A stretch of DNA of 64,000 bases from Vandammella animalimorsus (GTDB lineage: Bacteria > Pseudomonadota > Gammaproteobacteria > Burkholderiales > Burkholderiaceae_C), in NCBI RefSeq assembly GCF_002285285.1, contig NZ_NSJF01000002.1, positions 434,001-498,000 of the forward strand. Direction: 5' to 3'. Shown piece by piece: positions 23,667 through 35,193 of the stretch. A model generated the notes under the pieces. The model searched no databases, was not told where the DNA came from, and worked only from the letters and a program-made list of their open reading frames with translations. The position numbers and the translations under genes are program-made. The stretch's first letter is position 1, and every line of letters starts with the position of its first letter.

Positions 23667-23700
23667 AAGCCCTGCCAAGGCAGACCTTGGCAGGGCTTGA
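23667..23700 (-). terminator. Terminator between rsmA and the Kbp/LysM gene
   Basis: A perfect 12-bp stem (GCCCTGCCAAGG / CCTTGGCAGGGC) at 23673-23700. On the minus strand it is followed by TTTTT, so it ends the Kbp transcript; it may also stop rsmA transcription, though the plus-strand T-run is weak. Confidence 0.85.
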
Positions 23701-23732
23701 GGCAAAAGACTTGAAGCAGCCTTGCTGCGGCC

Positions 23733-24224
23733 TTACTGCGCGGGCGGAATGCGCAGCTTCTGGCCCGGATAAATCTTGTCCGGATGGCTGAGCATGGGCT
23801 TGTTGGCCTCGAAGATTTGCGGGTACTTGTTGGCATCGCCGTAGTACTTCTTGGCAATGGCCGAGAGCGTATCGCCCTTGACCACGTCGTGGTACTGCGC
23901 TTCGGGTTCGGGGTTGAGCACCGTCATCTGGTTGTCCACCTCCGTAACCTGGGCCACGTTGCCGCAGCACAGCGTGACCTTCTCCAGATCCTGCTGAGTC
24001 TGTGCCTGGCCCTTGACCGTGACCTTGCCCGAGGCGCTGTCGAACGCCACCTGCACATCGCTGACGTTGAGCTTCTGCGAGGCAATATAGGCCTCGATGG
24101 CCTTGGCCGCCGTGGCGTCGAGCGTGCCCTGGGCTGCATTGCCGCTGTCAGCGGTTTCGGCCTTGGCAGCCTGGCCGCCAAACAGCCTCTCGCCAGCCTC
24201 TTTGATGAATTTGAACAGACCCAT
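23733..24224 (-). CDS. kbp: BON-LysM potassium-binding protein homologue (Kbp/YgaU)
   Basis: A 163-residue protein matching E. coli Kbp (149 residues), a K+-binding stress protein. It starts MGLFKFIKEAGERLFG as in that family, has a BON domain (about 40-105, with VQVAFDSASGKVTVKG) and a C-terminal LysM domain (about 112-161: YHDVVKGDTLSAIAKKYYGD ... PDKIYPGQKLRIP). There is no signal peptide, as in Kbp. It carries an unusual CC pair in VTLCCGNVAQV. The start at 24224 is set by homology to the family; a ribosome binding site (CAAGGAGTG) precedes it. Confidence 0.92.
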   Translation of the reverse strand: MGLFKFIKEAGERLFGGQAAKAETADSGNAAQGTLDATAAKAIEAYIASQKLNVSDVQVAFDSASGKVTVKGQAQTQQDLEKVTLCCGNVAQVTEVDNQMTVLNPEPEAQYHDVVKGDTLSAIAKKYYGDANKYPQIFEANKPMLSHPDKIYPGQKLRIPPAQ

Positions 24225-24469
24225 GGTGTTCACTCCTTGAATAACGAAAAGAAACGGCCCGCACTGGGCAAAAGCCAAACCCGCCGCCAAGGCGGCGGGC
24301 AACAACTGCCGTATGCGGGGCTGGGGGCAGTGTAGCGTTTTTGCTAAGCCCCGTGTTTTCGGGGCGCGGTTATGATCGGCGCCCGCTGCTGCCTGCCCCC
24401 TGGGCGGGTTTTTTCTGGCCCTGCGCCTGCGCCAAGTCTTGGCCGTGTTGGCCTGTTTGTTTTTTTCCC

Positions 24470-25255
24470 ATGCCCTTTCTTGCAATCGATATTGGCAACA
24501 CCCGGCTCAAATGGGCGCTGTACAGCCAGGCGCGCTGGGGCGCCAGCCTGTTGGCGCAGGGCGTGGAGTTCCTCGACCATGTGGACCGCCTGTCCGAAAA
24601 CCACTGGGCCAGCCTGCCTGCGCCCAGCATGATGCTGGGCTGCGCCGTGGCCGGTGATGCGGTGCGCTACCGCGTCATGGAGCAGTTGGAAATCTGGGAC
24701 GTGGAGCCCGCCTGGGTGCACGCCAGCCGCGAAATGGCCGGCCTGGTCAACGGCTACGACCACCCAGGCCGCCTGGGCGCAGACCGCTGGGTGGCCATGA
24801 TCGGCGCGCGCAACCGCATGCTGGCGCGCGGCCAGTGCAGGCCGCTGATCGTGGTCATGGTTGGCACGGCTGTGACGGTCGAGGCCATCGACGAGCGCGG
24901 CCACTTTCTTGGCGGCCTGATCCTGCCCGGCCACGGCATCATGCTGCGCGCGCTGGAATCGGGCACGGCCGGGCTGCACGTGCCCACGGGCGAGGTCTGC
25001 CCCTTCCCGACCAACACCAGCGATGCGCTGACCAGCGGCGGCACCTATGCCATTGCCGGCGCAGTCGAGCGCATGATCCAGCATTTGCAGCAGCGCACCG
25101 GCCAGGAGCCGCTGTGCATCATGACCGGCGGCGCAGGCTGGAAGATGGCGCCCAGCATGACGCGCCCCTTCGAGCTGGTCGAAAGCCTGATCTTCGACGG
25201 CCTGTTGGCCATCGCCCAGCAGCGCGCCGAGGCAGCGCGCGGGGCGGCTGGTTGA
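24470..25255 (+). CDS. coaX: Type III pantothenate kinase CoaX
   Basis: CoaX phosphorylates pantothenate in the first step of coenzyme A synthesis. The 261-residue protein shows the ASKHA-fold motifs: [16 protein letters not shown] at the N-terminus (phosphate binding), GADRWVAM, the second phosphate loop [10 protein letters not shown] and the [15 protein letters not shown] region. ATG 24470 is chosen because upstream in-frame sequence has no CoaX character. birA, its frequent neighbour in betaproteobacteria, is absent here. The upstream region has a weak promoter at best. A gene for an exported protein follows after 22 bases. Confidence 0.93.
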   Translation: MPFLAIDIGNTRLKWALYSQARWGASLLAQGVEFLDHVDRLSENHWASLPAPSMMLGCAVAGDAVRYRVMEQLEIWDVEPAWVHASREMAGLVNGYDHPGRLGADRWVAMIGARNRMLARGQCRPLIVVMVGTAVTVEAIDERGHFLGGLILPGHGIMLRALESGTAGLHVPTGEVCPFPTNTSDALTSGGTYAIAGAVERMIQHLQQRTGQEPLCIMTGGAGWKMAPSMTRPFELVESLIFDGLLAIAQQRAEAARGAAG

Positions 25256-25277
25256 CAAACCCGGCGGCAGGGCAACA

Positions 25278-26024
25278 ATGCCCGCCATGAACCGCTGGCT
25301 CCACCTCACTCCGCGTCGCGCCGCAGCCGCCGCTCTGGCGGCCTGCGCCCTGTGCACGGCCACGCTGGCCCAGGCTCAAGCGCGCGCGCCCATCAAGACC
25401 ATCGACATCTACGTCAGCCCCTATTACGAGGCGGCTGCGCAGCAGGGCGGGCGCCCGCGCGTGGCGGTGTTTGCGCCGCTGGATGCGCTGCTTTCCTCCA
25501 GCGCGCGCAAGGATGTTGAGCGCGCTCGCGATGCCATTGCCAAGGAGCCAGGCAGCCTGACGCCCATGACCTTGATGGTGCTGGCCATCCGCCTGTACGA
25601 CGTGGGCCTGCGCGATGAGGCGGTGTTTTGGTTCTACGCGGCCAAGTACCGCTACGTGACGCTGGAGGAGGTGCTGGATTTGGATCACCCGAGCCTGTCG
25701 CAAGCCGGCCACGCCTCGCGCAGCTTCATGTCGCTGGCTGGTCCCTACATCAACAGCTACGCCTTTTGCGACCTGGACAAGCAGCAGCGCCTGCTGCGCC
25801 AGAGCATCGCCTGGACGCAGCAGCACCCCTATGCCGCACTGTGGATGGAGCAGCTGCCGGCGCGGCCTGGCGATCGCCGGCAGAACTTCGCCAAAAGCCT
25901 GCAAGGCATCCGCGACGCGGCCCAGCAGGAGCAGGATTACCTGGCCGACCCCAAGCGCCGGGCCGAGTACCAGGCCCAGCGCAAGGCCCGGCATGTGAAC
26001 GAGCAGTTCTGCTGGAAGGATTGA
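25278..26024 (+). CDS. Exported hypothetical protein
   Basis: I do not recognise a family. The 248-residue protein has a signal peptide (RRAAAAALAACALCTATLAQA, cleaved near residue 33-35) and a mature part that is mostly helical, with a region (LTPMTLMVLAIRLYDVGLRDEAVFWFYAAKYR, about 95-125, shown here in outline) that looks like a TPR-type helix pair, and two cysteines (AFCDLDKQQR and the C-terminal QFCWKD) that could form a disulphide. It follows coaX by 22 bases and is probably co-transcribed. A Sel1/TPR-like periplasmic protein is a reasonable guess only. Confidence 0.7.
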   Translation: MPAMNRWLHLTPRRAAAAALAACALCTATLAQAQARAPIKTIDIYVSPYYEAAAQQGGRPRVAVFAPLDALLSSSARKDVERARDAIAKEPGSLTPMTLMVLAIRLYDVGLRDEAVFWFYAAKYRYVTLEEVLDLDHPSLSQAGHASRSFMSLAGPYINSYAFCDLDKQQRLLRQSIAWTQQHPYAALWMEQLPARPGDRRQNFAKSLQGIRDAAQQEQDYLADPKRRAEYQAQRKARHVNEQFCWKD

Positions 26025-26056
26025 GGGCTCAGCCTGGCCGCATCTGCAAAAGCAAG

Positions 26057-27961
26057 TCACTGCTGCAGCACGCTGCGCAGCGCCTCGAAGGCGCTGTCCG
26101 AGCCTTTGAAGGCATTGACTGGCGAGAGAGAGAACGGGTTGGCGCGGCGCTCGACGGGCCGCTGCTGCCAGACGGGCTCCAGGAAGAACGAGAAGAACGC
26201 CGCGCCGCTGCGCCGGTGCAGCTCCAGCGTCTCGTGCATTTGCCCGGCGCTGATGGGCTTGAGCGGGTGGAACTCGGTGATGCCGTAGCTGCGATGGCCT
26301 TGCAGCAGCAGGCCGTCGATGAAGTCGCGGCGCATGCCTGGCTCGCCGTACAGGCTCACGCCCAGTTGCAGGCCGGGCAGGGCCTGCAGGCTGTGCTGGA
26401 TGGCGAATTTCTGCGGATCCCAGCCGGGGTTGGTGTGCGGCACGATCTGGTGCAGGTACAGCGGCGTGTCGGCCAGGCAGCGGTGCTGGCGCAGCTGCGT
26501 GGCGAAATGGCGCAGGTAGCGCACCACCTGTTGCTGACGGAAGGCGTGCCATTGCTCGGCCAGTGGGTTGTACAGGTAGTGGCGCTGGCCCAGGGGCAGA
26601 TCCACATAGGCCTGCAGCTGCGTGGCCGGGGCGGCTGCGGCCGGGATGCTGCGCGGCAGTGCGCCGCCATCGGGGCGGCTGGCGTCCGCTTCGCTGTGGG
26701 GGGCGTGGCGGGTGTGGACGTGGATGTGGCGCGTGTCCAGGTGGCGCAGTGCTTGGCCGGGCGTGTGCAGGTAGAAGTCCAGCCGCTGCGGGCCGCTGGG
26801 CCAGTGGCGGTAGTCCAGCTGGGCCTGCCAGCCGACGGCGCGGCCGGCAAACTCGGGCCGGGCTTCGAGCACGTCCTGCCGGCCCTGGGTGATGGGCAGG
26901 CGCGCCAGCTGCCGGCCATTGGCATAGACGAGGATGCGGCTTTGGGCGTGCTGCGCCTCGTCGGCCAGGTAGGCCCAGCCGCTGACGGGCAGCTGGCCGT
27001 GGGCGTAGGCGTCGATGTGGCTGTGCAGGCGCGCGGGCCATTGCGTGGCCCATTGCGCGCGCGGCAGGGTCAGCAGATCGCTGCGCGGCGCGTCGATCTG
27101 CGCCCAATCGGTATAGGCCGAGTGCAGGGCGCGGTTGAGCGCGCGCAGGCTGCCAAAGCGCTGCTGCAGGAACTGACGGAACTGGGCGACGGAGGCGTCG
27201 CTGTAGTCGCTGATGCGGTAGGGCTGGGCGTAACCAGGGTTGGTCTCGAAGTCCGGAAAGAGCTGGTGCACCTCGCCCAGCAGGGTGATGCCGCGCAGCT
27301 TGCGCAGCGCTGGCTCGCCCGCTTCGCACAGGGCCTGGGCAACGGCGTCGATGGCCTGGGCGCGGTAATGGCTCAGCGCGTTGTCGGTGCGCGCCACCGA
27401 CCAGGGGTACAGCGGGCTGCCCAGGTATTGGCTGGCAGGCAGCGGGCCGTCCTGGGCGTGGGCGAGGTTGGCGCTGTCCTGCGCCAGGGCTTGCTCCAGC
27501 GGGGCGTGGGCGCTGAAGTGGGTGGAGAACAGGTACAGAATGGCCGGTTGCGGCGCATCGCGCAGGGTATGCACGAAGCGCTGCACGCGCTCGGGCTGGA
27601 TGCGCCACTGGCCTTGCGCGTCCTGCGCGAACAGTTGCAGCAGCGGGATGGGCAGCGTGTAGCCCAGCGTGTAGCGCTGGCCTGCGGCTGTGCCGGGCTG
27701 TGGTTGGGGCAGTTGGGCCAGGGTTTGCTCCACCAGCGCGGCGGCCGAGGGTGCAGCGCCACGGGTGCAGGCCGCTTGCAGGCTTTGCGGCACCGTGGCC
27801 TGGGCGCTGCCCGGCAGCACGCAGGTGTCGGTCAGCTCCAGCATTGGCGCCAGCAGCAGCGTCTGGGGCGGCTGGGCCTGCCGGGCCGAGGCCAGCAGGG
27901 CGGCTGCGCCCAGCACCAAGGCGCAGCCAAGGCCTGTGCTCAGCAGGGCAAGTGCGCGCAT
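26057..27961 (-). CDS. Exported TIM-barrel glycoside-hydrolase-like protein
   Basis: A 634-residue protein with an N-terminal hydrophobic signal (ALALLSTGLGCALVLGAAAL). The middle region has features of beta-galactosidase-type (GH42-like) barrels: a candidate acid/base glutamate in ITLLGEVHQLFPDFE, then SDASVAQFRQFLQQRFGSLR ALNRAL, which mirrors the 'F..WL...YG....LN' block of those enzymes. A candidate nucleophile lies in YGITEFHPLKP near residue 583. A beta-rich insert (about 310-400) with LDFYLHTPG could be a carbohydrate-binding or jelly-roll module. The family is uncertain and the substrate unknown. It converges on the preceding gene and is followed upstream by the Pcm-like gene on the same strand. 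Confidence 0.65.
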   Translation of the reverse strand: MRALALLSTGLGCALVLGAAALLASARQAQPPQTLLLAPMLELTDTCVLPGSAQATVPQSLQAACTRGAAPSAAALVEQTLAQLPQPQPGTAAGQRYTLGYTLPIPLLQLFAQDAQGQWRIQPERVQRFVHTLRDAPQPAILYLFSTHFSAHAPLEQALAQDSANLAHAQDGPLPASQYLGSPLYPWSVARTDNALSHYRAQAIDAVAQALCEAGEPALRKLRGITLLGEVHQLFPDFETNPGYAQPYRISDYSDASVAQFRQFLQQRFGSLRALNRALHSAYTDWAQIDAPRSDLLTLPRAQWATQWPARLHSHIDAYAHGQLPVSGWAYLADEAQHAQSRILVYANGRQLARLPITQGRQDVLEARPEFAGRAVGWQAQLDYRHWPSGPQRLDFYLHTPGQALRHLDTRHIHVHTRHAPHSEADASRPDGGALPRSIPAAAAPATQLQAYVDLPLGQRHYLYNPLAEQWHAFRQQQVVRYLRHFATQLRQHRCLADTPLYLHQIVPHTNPGWDPQKFAIQHSLQALPGLQLGVSLYGEPGMRRDFIDGLLLQGHRSYGITEFHPLKPISAGQMHETLELHRRSGAAFFSFFLEPVWQQRPVERRANPFSLSPVNAFKGSDSAFEALRSVLQQ

Positions 27962-28004
27962 GGGCAATGAATGCCGGCCGGGGCAGCCTCAGGATGTCAG
28001 AAGG

Positions 28005-28712
28005 TCAAAACTCGAAACCGCTGGGTTCGGCAAAGCCCTGCAGGCGCGGCAGGTTGAAGTCCCAGGGCGTGCTGCTGTGCAGGCGGCCCTGTTCCTTGCG
28101 GATGAGCTGCATGCGCATCACAGGCTCCTGGCCGACGCAGGCCAGCAGGCGGCCGCCTTCGTTGAGCGCGCCCAGCAGTTGCTGCGGCACTTCGGCCACG
28201 GAGCCGCTGAGCACGATGACATCAAAGCCGCCGGCGGGCAGGCTTTGTGCGCCATTGGCGTGCAGCACCTGCACGTTGGCGCTGCGCTGCTGTTGCAGGT
28301 TGGCGCGGGCCAGCTCGGCCATGTCCGGCGCGATCTCCAGCGTCACCACCTCATGGCCCAGCGCGCCCAGCAGTGCGGCCATGTAGCCCGAGCCGGCGCC
28401 GATTTCCAACACGCGCTCGTGGGCCTGCACGTCCAGGGTGTTGAGCATGCGCGCCTCGATCTTGGGCGGCAGCATGCAGCAGTCCGGGCGCGCCAGGGCC
28501 TGCTGCTCGGGCAGCAGCGGCACGCTGATGTCCATGAAGGCCAGGCTGCGGTAGGCCTCGGGCACGAAATGCTCGCGCTTGATGCGCGCCAGCGTGGCCA
28601 GCACCACGGGGTTGTCCACGTTCCAGGGGCGGATTTGCTGCTCGATCATGTTGAAGCGCGCGGCTTCGTCAGGGTGGGTGAATTCGTGCAGGCGGTTCAG
28701 GGGCAGGGTCAT
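28005..28712 (-). CDS. pcm: Protein-L-isoaspartate O-methyltransferase-like protein
   Basis: A 235-residue SAM-dependent methyltransferase of the Pcm family: FNMIEQQIRPWNV near the N-terminus, SAM motif VLEIGAGSGYMAALL, and LPAGGFDVIVLSGSVAEVP. Genuine Pcm enzymes have a GQTISQPY-type active-site segment; here the equivalent region reads LARPDCCMLPPKI, so the isoaspartate-repair activity is doubtful. This divergent type is common in betaproteobacteria, usually near tolC, which is not seen here. The start MTLPLNRLHEF at 28712 fits that subfamily. Confidence 0.85.
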   Translation of the reverse strand: MTLPLNRLHEFTHPDEAARFNMIEQQIRPWNVDNPVVLATLARIKREHFVPEAYRSLAFMDISVPLLPEQQALARPDCCMLPPKIEARMLNTLDVQAHERVLEIGAGSGYMAALLGALGHEVVTLEIAPDMAELARANLQQQRSANVQVLHANGAQSLPAGGFDVIVLSGSVAEVPQQLLGALNEGGRLLACVGQEPVMRMQLIRKEQGRLHSSTPWDFNLPRLQGFAEPSGFEF

Positions 28713-28857
28713 CGTGTACTCCGGGCGTGCTGTAGTGGCGCCGCGTTGGGGCGGCGCGGGCCGCCTGGCGCTGGACAGCCCGGCATTTTAGAGCGTGTTG
28801 GCCAGCTTTCCGGGGCCTGTGGCGCTGCGGCGATCAGGTGCGGCTGAGCGGGCTATT

Positions 28858-28871
28858 TGAACAGGCTCTTA
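28858..28871. repeat. Isolated terminus of the palindromic repeat at the RND-pump stop codon
   Basis: TTTGAACAGGCTCTTA on the plus strand ends exactly at the TAA stop of the RND permease gene (minus strand, TAAGAGCCTGTTCAAA). Same arrangement as at 17489 and 54581. Confidence 0.55.
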
Positions 28872-31800
28872 CAAATGCGTGCGCTGCCACAGGCGCTGGC
28901 ACCAGGCGCTCAGGTCGTCGAGGTAGCCGTAGACCACGGGCACGACCACCAGCGTCAGCACCGAGGAGGTGATGACGCCGCCGATGACCGACTGGCCCAG
29001 CGGGCCCATGGCCTCGGAGCCTTCGCCGCTGGACAGAGCCAGCGGCAGCATGCCGAAGACCATGGCCAGCGTGGTCATCAGGATGGGGCGCAGGCGCACG
29101 CGCGCGGCCTTGAGCAGGGCCTGATCGCGCGGCAGGCCGGGCACGCGCCTGCCGTCCTCGTCGTCGTGCGGCTGGCGGGCGCGGTTGGCGAAGTCCACCA
29201 GCAAGATGGCGTTCTTGGTCACCAGGCCCATGAGCATGACGATGCCGATGACCGAGATCATGGAAATGCGCGAGCCGAACACCAGCAGGGCCGCGGCTAC
29301 GCCGATGAGCGTCAGCGGCAGCGACATCATCAGCGTGATGGGCTGCAAAAAGCTCTGGAACTGGCTGGCCAGCACCATGTAGATGAAGACCACGGCCAGC
29401 GCCAGGGCCATCAGCGCGTACTGGAAGGATTCGGCCATGTCCTTGGCGGCGCCGCCAAAGCTGTAGCCGTAGCCCGGTGGCATGGGTGTGGCCTGCAGCA
29501 CGCGCTCGACGTCGGCGGAGACTTCGCCCAGCGAGCGCAGCGCGGTGTTGGCGGTGATGCGCACTTCGCGCTGCATGCTGTGGCGGTCGATGACGTTGGG
29601 CGCGCTGCTTTCGTGCAGTTGCGCCACCTGGCCGAGCGTGACGACCTGGGGCTGGTCGCCAGCGGTGGCGCTGCGCACGTTCAGCGGCAGCTGGGCCAGG
29701 TCTTGCAGGTGCTGGCGCGCCTGTGGCGCCAGGCCCAGGCGCAAGTCGTAGGTCTGGCCGTCGGGGGCGCGCCAGTTGCCCACGCTCTGGCCGGCCAGCA
29801 GCACGCGCAGTGGCGCGGCAATGTCCTGCAGGTGCAGGCCCAGGGCGGAGGAGGCCTGGCGCTGCACCTGCACGCTGACGATGGGCACGCGCTGCTGGGT
29901 GCGCGCGTCCAGATCGACCAGGCCGGGGATGCCTTCGAGCTCGCGCTGCAGCTGCGCGGTGATGCGGCCGAGCTCGCCCAGATCGGGCCCCTTGAGGGAG
30001 AACTCCAGCTCTTTTTGCCCGCCCACGGGGTCGAGCAGGCCCACGTGCGTGACGCGGATGCCGGCGACTTCAGCCAGCTGGCGGCGCAGCACCAGCGCCA
30101 TGTCGTTGACGCTGCGCGTGCGCTGCTGGCGCTCGACCAGCCGCACGTACATGCTGGCCTGGTGCTTGCCCGAAGTGTTGCCGATGCGGGTGACGGTGTA
30201 GCGCACCTCGGGCAGGGCGCGCACGATGGCGTCCACCTGGCGCGCCTTGGCCTGGGTGTGCTCGATGGACGAGCCCATTGGGGTGTGGAACTCGATGGTG
30301 GCCTCGGAGTAATCCGAGGCGGGCACGAACTCCGTGCCCAGCAGGCGCAGCATGAACAGGCTGAGCGCGAACACCAGCGCCGCCAGCGCCAGCGTCAGCA
30401 GGCGGTGGCCCAGCGCCCAGCGCAGCGCATCCTGGTAGAGCTGCGAGAGGGCTTCGGTAACGCGCGCAAACCAGCGCGTCAGCCGCCCCAGCGTGGCCTG
30501 GTACAGCCGCGCGATGCGGCCGGTGACCGGGCCGTGGCGCTGCGGCGGCAGGCTGCGGCGCAGCGCGGGGCTGACTTGCGGATCGTGCCAGACGGAGGAG
30601 AGCATCGGGTCGAGCGTGAAGGCCACGAACATGGAGATCAGCACCGCTGCGGCGATGGTCAGGCCAAACTCGTGGAAGAACTTGCCGATGATGCCGCCCA
30701 TGAAGCCGATGGGCAGGAACACGGCCACGATGCACAGCGTGGTGGCCAGCACCGCCAGGCCGATCTCCTGCGTGCCCTGCAGCGCCGCGTCGTAGGCGCT
30801 CTTGCCCATTTGCAGGTGGCGCACGATGTTCTCGCGCACCACGATGGCATCGTCGATCAGCAGGCCCACGCTCAGGCTCAGCGCCATCAGCGTGAGCATG
30901 TTGATGGAAAAGCCCAGCAGGCCCATGAACATGAAGGTGCCCACCAGCGCGATGGGCAGGGTCAGGCCGGTGATGATGGTCGAGCGCCAGGAGTTGAGAA
31001 ACAGATAGACGATCAGCACCGTCAGCAGCGCGCCTTCGAGCAGCGTGCGCTGCACGCTGGCCACGGCCACGCGGATGGGGCGCGAGTCGTCGCTGACGGC
31101 CTGCAGGCGCAGCCCGGCGGGCAGCTGCGCCTGCAGCTCGGCCACGGCGGCGTTCAGGCCATCGACCACTTCGATGGTGTTCTCGTCCTGGGCCTTTTGC
31201 ACGCTCAGCAGCAGCGTGCGCTGGCCGTTGAACAGCGCCAGAGAATCGAGCTCGGCGGCGCCGTCGCGCACCTGGGCCAGCTGGCGCAGGTACACGGGCG
31301 CGCCGCCACGGCGCGCGACGATCAGCTCGCCAAAGTCGGCCGGCCAGGCCACGCGCGCGTCCAGCTGCACCAGGCGCTCGCGCTCGGGCGAGCGCAGGCT
31401 GCCCAGCGGCAAGTCCTGGTTTTCGCCTTCGAGGGCGTCGGCCACCTGCTGCGCGCTGATGCCCCAGGCGCGCAAGGCCTGCGGCTGCAGCTCTATGTGG
31501 ATGCGCCGCTGCACGCCGCCCAGGACCTGCACCGCGCCCACGCCGCGCACGTTTTCCAGCCGGCGCTTGAGCACCTGCTCGGCCCAGTTGGTCAGGGCCA
31601 CAGGGTCGTGCAGCGCCAGCGCGGCATGGGCGCTGGCGGCGTGTTCTGCGCCCGCCCCCGCTGGCCCATCGGCGGCGGCGCTGGGCGCTGCCGGCTCGGC
31701 CACCAGCGCCAGCGACCAGATCGGCCGATCCTCGGGGTCGAAGCGCTGCACGGCCGGGTCCTCGACCTCCTCGCGCAGCTGGCTGCGCATGCCGGCGATC

Positions 31801-32132
31801 TTCTCGCGCACGTCCTCAGTGGCGCGCCGTCCGTCCATGCTCAGCGCGAACTGCACGATGACCACCGAGACGTTGTCGTAGCTGCGCGAGCTCAGCTGGC
31901 TGATGCCGGCAATGGTGTTGACCGCCTGCTCGATTTTTTCCGTGACCTCGCTCTCGACGATCTCGGCCGAGGCGCCGGGGTAGCGCGTGACCACCACCAC
32001 GACCGGAAACTCGATGCTGGGGAACTGATCGACCTTGAGCCGCTGGTAGGAAAAGCCGCCCAGCACGATGAAGGCCAGCATGACCATGGTGGCCATGACC
32101 GGGTTGTGCAGGCTGACGCGCGTGAACCACAT
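28869..32132 (-). CDS. RND efflux pump inner-membrane permease (AcrB/HAE1-type)
   Basis: A 1087-residue proton-driven RND transporter. It opens [20 protein letters not shown] with the first transmembrane helix and [20 protein letters not shown], the pore-domain start. The proton-relay motif appears in [20 protein letters not shown], and the internal repeat of helices recurs after the second periplasmic domain ([20 protein letters not shown]). An insert rich in A, G and P near residues 140-170 is unusual. The adaptor gene lies 6 bases upstream in the operon; no outer-membrane channel gene is present, so it must share one. Substrates cannot be inferred; no regulator is adjacent. Confidence 0.94.
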   Translation of the reverse strand: MWFTRVSLHNPVMATMVMLAFIVLGGFSYQRLKVDQFPSIEFPVVVVVTRYPGASAEIVESEVTEKIEQAVNTIAGISQLSSRSYDNVSVVIVQFALSMDGRRATEDVREKIAGMRSQLREEVEDPAVQRFDPEDRPIWSLALVAEPAAPSAAADGPAGAGAEHAASAHAALALHDPVALTNWAEQVLKRRLENVRGVGAVQVLGGVQRRIHIELQPQALRAWGISAQQVADALEGENQDLPLGSLRSPERERLVQLDARVAWPADFGELIVARRGGAPVYLRQLAQVRDGAAELDSLALFNGQRTLLLSVQKAQDENTIEVVDGLNAAVAELQAQLPAGLRLQAVSDDSRPIRVAVASVQRTLLEGALLTVLIVYLFLNSWRSTIITGLTLPIALVGTFMFMGLLGFSINMLTLMALSLSVGLLIDDAIVVRENIVRHLQMGKSAYDAALQGTQEIGLAVLATTLCIVAVFLPIGFMGGIIGKFFHEFGLTIAAAVLISMFVAFTLDPMLSSVWHDPQVSPALRRSLPPQRHGPVTGRIARLYQATLGRLTRWFARVTEALSQLYQDALRWALGHRLLTLALAALVFALSLFMLRLLGTEFVPASDYSEATIEFHTPMGSSIEHTQAKARQVDAIVRALPEVRYTVTRIGNTSGKHQASMYVRLVERQQRTRSVNDMALVLRRQLAEVAGIRVTHVGLLDPVGGQKELEFSLKGPDLGELGRITAQLQRELEGIPGLVDLDARTQQRVPIVSVQVQRQASSALGLHLQDIAAPLRVLLAGQSVGNWRAPDGQTYDLRLGLAPQARQHLQDLAQLPLNVRSATAGDQPQVVTLGQVAQLHESSAPNVIDRHSMQREVRITANTALRSLGEVSADVERVLQATPMPPGYGYSFGGAAKDMAESFQYALMALALAVVFIYMVLASQFQSFLQPITLMMSLPLTLIGVAAALLVFGSRISMISVIGIVMLMGLVTKNAILLVDFANRARQPHDDEDGRRVPGLPRDQALLKAARVRLRPILMTTLAMVFGMLPLALSSGEGSEAMGPLGQSVIGGVITSSVLTLVVVPVVYGYLDDLSAWCQRLWQRTHL

Positions 32133-32138
32133 GGCGCG

Positions 32139-33437
32139 TCACGGCCCGGGCTGCGAGGCGGCGTGGCCGGGCGCATCGGCGCTGGCAGCAGCCCCAGCCT
32201 CGGCTTCGGCCTGGGCATCGGCGCTGGCCTCGATCTGCACCAGCGTGCCATCGGCCAGCAGGCCGGCCGCGCCACTGAGGATGGGCGTGCCAGCGGCCAC
32301 GCCCTCTATGGCCTGCCAGGGCTGGCCGTCCAGCAGCGCGCGCGGGCCGAGCGTGACGCTGCGCTGCTGCACGCGCTGGCCCTGCAGCACCAGCACATAG
32401 GGCTGGGGCCGCTCGGTGCGGATGGCCGTCTGCGGCACGGCCAGCACCTGCTGCGCGCCCGTGCGGATGTGGCCGTGCGCGAACAGGCCATCGCGCAGCA
32501 GGGCGGCATCGCCCGCCTGAGCGCCTTGGGCCGCGTCGGGCGCGGCTTGGCCTGGAGCTTCGCCTGCGCTTTCACCCGTACCTTCACCACCCGCCCCGGG
32601 CGGCAGCAGGCGCAGAAAGACCGCCACATTGCGGCTGCCGGCCTGCGTGGCCGGGCCGATGCGCTCCAGCTCTGCCTGCCAGGGCGCGCCTCCGCCTTCG
32701 ATCCACAGCTGCGCGCGCTGGCCGGGGGCCAGGTGGCGGGCATCGGCGGCGGCCACCTCGGCCTGCCACTCAAAGGCCTGCGGCGCGACAATCTCCAGCA
32801 CCGCCTGGCCAGGCGCGACCACCTCGCCCGGTTGCACGTGGCGCGCCGCCACCAGTCCATCGATGGGGCTGTGCGCCTGGGTGTCGCCCAGGCCCTTGCG
32901 CGCCACCTCGACCGCCGCCAGCGCCGCCTGGTGCTGGGCGCGCGCGGCCTGCAGCTGCGCGGCGCTGCTGGCCCGCGCCGTGGGCGAGACAAAGCCCTGC
33001 TCGGCCAGGGCGCTGTCGCTGTCGGCTGTGCGCTGCGCCATGCTCAGCTGCGCCTGCGCGGCGCGCGCCTGTTGCTGGGCCTGCTGCACGCGCGCGGCGG
33101 CATCGGGCGCGGCGATGACGAACAGCCGCTGCCCGGCGCGCACCGCCTGGCCCTCGCGCAGCTGCAGCTGCTGCACCCGGCCGCCGGCCTGGGCCTTAAT
33201 GCTCAGGCGCTGCGCGGGCCGCAGCGTGCCGCTGGCGGGCACCTGCTGCGGCAGCGCCAGGGCCTGCACGGTGGTGATCTCGCTGGGCAACAGGCGCACG
33301 CGCAGCGCCTGGCGCTGCTGCATCTCCTGCTGCAGGGCCTGGGCCCGGGCCTGCTCGCGCTGCCAGGCCCGCGTGCCGCCCCAGGCCAGCAGCGCCAGCG
33401 TGGTCAGCACCAGGAACCAGAGCAGGGGTTTTTTCAT
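32139..33437 (-). CDS. RND efflux pump periplasmic adaptor (HlyD/MFP family)
   Basis: The membrane-fusion adaptor linking the RND permease to an outer-membrane channel. The 432-residue protein has an N-terminal hydrophobic anchor ([19 protein letters not shown]), a lipoyl half-motif ([20 protein letters not shown]), a long helical hairpin rich in Q and A (about 120-180), the second lipoyl half ([19 protein letters not shown]) and beta-barrel domains. Two low-complexity acidic Ala/Gly/Glu segments interrupt it (about 290-325 and the C-terminal tail). The start at 33437 is set by the anchor. It precedes the permease gene by 6 bases. Confidence 0.93.
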   Translation of the reverse strand: MKKPLLWFLVLTTLALLAWGGTRAWQREQARAQALQQEMQQRQALRVRLLPSEITTVQALALPQQVPASGTLRPAQRLSIKAQAGGRVQQLQLREGQAVRAGQRLFVIAAPDAAARVQQAQQQARAAQAQLSMAQRTADSDSALAEQGFVSPTARASSAAQLQAARAQHQAALAAVEVARKGLGDTQAHSPIDGLVAARHVQPGEVVAPGQAVLEIVAPQAFEWQAEVAAADARHLAPGQRAQLWIEGGGAPWQAELERIGPATQAGSRNVAVFLRLLPPGAGGEGTGESAGEAPGQAAPDAAQGAQAGDAALLRDGLFAHGHIRTGAQQVLAVPQTAIRTERPQPYVLVLQGQRVQQRSVTLGPRALLDGQPWQAIEGVAAGTPILSGAAGLLADGTLVQIEASADAQAEAEAGAAASADAPGHAASQPGP

Positions 33438-33831
33438 GGCATCAATGGGGGCAGGGCGGGCGGCGCAAGCGGCCGGGCGCGGGCAGTGTAGTGCAGCGGT
33501 TGAGAGTCTGTTCAGAATCTTGGCGCGCGAGTGGGCAAGAAGCAGTTTGGGATGGCCTTGCAACGTCGCAGGCCTCCCAAATCCGATTCATTGCCTGCGG
33601 TGCAGCGATTGTGAACGGTTCGGGGCGTGCAGCCCCCTGTGGGCAGCCACTGGCAGGCCAGGCCCCAGGCTGGGCGCGGATGGTTTGCCGCTAGAATGGG
33701 GCGCTTTTTTGTTCGCGCAGGGCATGGCCTGCGCATCGTTTGCGTTCCACCGCCGCCGCGCCGCGCTTGATTTTGTTTTGCACGTGCGAGCGGCCTGCGG
33801 CATCGGGCGCGGTCACTGGAGACGTTCACAC
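33438..33831. promoter_or_regulatory. Divergent intergenic region adaptor / icd
   Basis: Contains the deleted repeat copy and, nearer icd, GCTAGAATGGGG with a candidate -10 box TAGAAT at 33692-33697. The remaining bases before the icd ATG would be an untranslated leader of about 130 bases. No operator is recognised. Confidence 0.35.
33501..33621. repeat. Internally deleted copy of the palindromic repeat
   Basis: Reads TGAGAGTCTGTTCAGAATCT at the left and GCGATTGTGAACGGTTC at the right, and between them GGGCAAGAAGC, TTTGGGATGG, TTGCAACG and CCCAAATCCGATTC in the order and orientation of the reverse complement of the full copy at 54581-54746, with about 45 central bases missing. It lies upstream of icd and of the adaptor gene. 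Confidence 0.85.
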
Positions 33832-35088
<1,257 letters not shown>

Positions 35089-35156
35089 TCGCGACAGGGC
35101 CGCGCGCAGCTGGCGCGGCTTCCTAGATCGTGACTGCCGGGGCAGCCCGGCAATGC

Positions 35157-35193
35157 AAAACCCCCGCACTGGCGCATGCCAGGCGGGGGTTTT
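35157..35193. terminator. Bidirectional terminator after icd
   Basis: AAAACCCCCGC (35157-35167) pairs with GCGGGGGTTTT (35183-35193) across a 15-base loop, giving an 11-bp stem flanked by A and T runs. It lies 69 bases after the icd stop. Confidence 0.9.

Noticed and set aside
21175-23970. Minus-strand frame of about 931 codons opposite surA and rsmA
   Set aside because: Antisense shadow of two clear housekeeping genes.
28857-33491. Plus-strand open frame of about 1544 codons opposite the RND pump and adaptor
   Set aside because: Composition is typical of an antisense shadow (His/Gln/Gly/Ala-rich, no domains), and the minus strand encodes well-conserved RND proteins.
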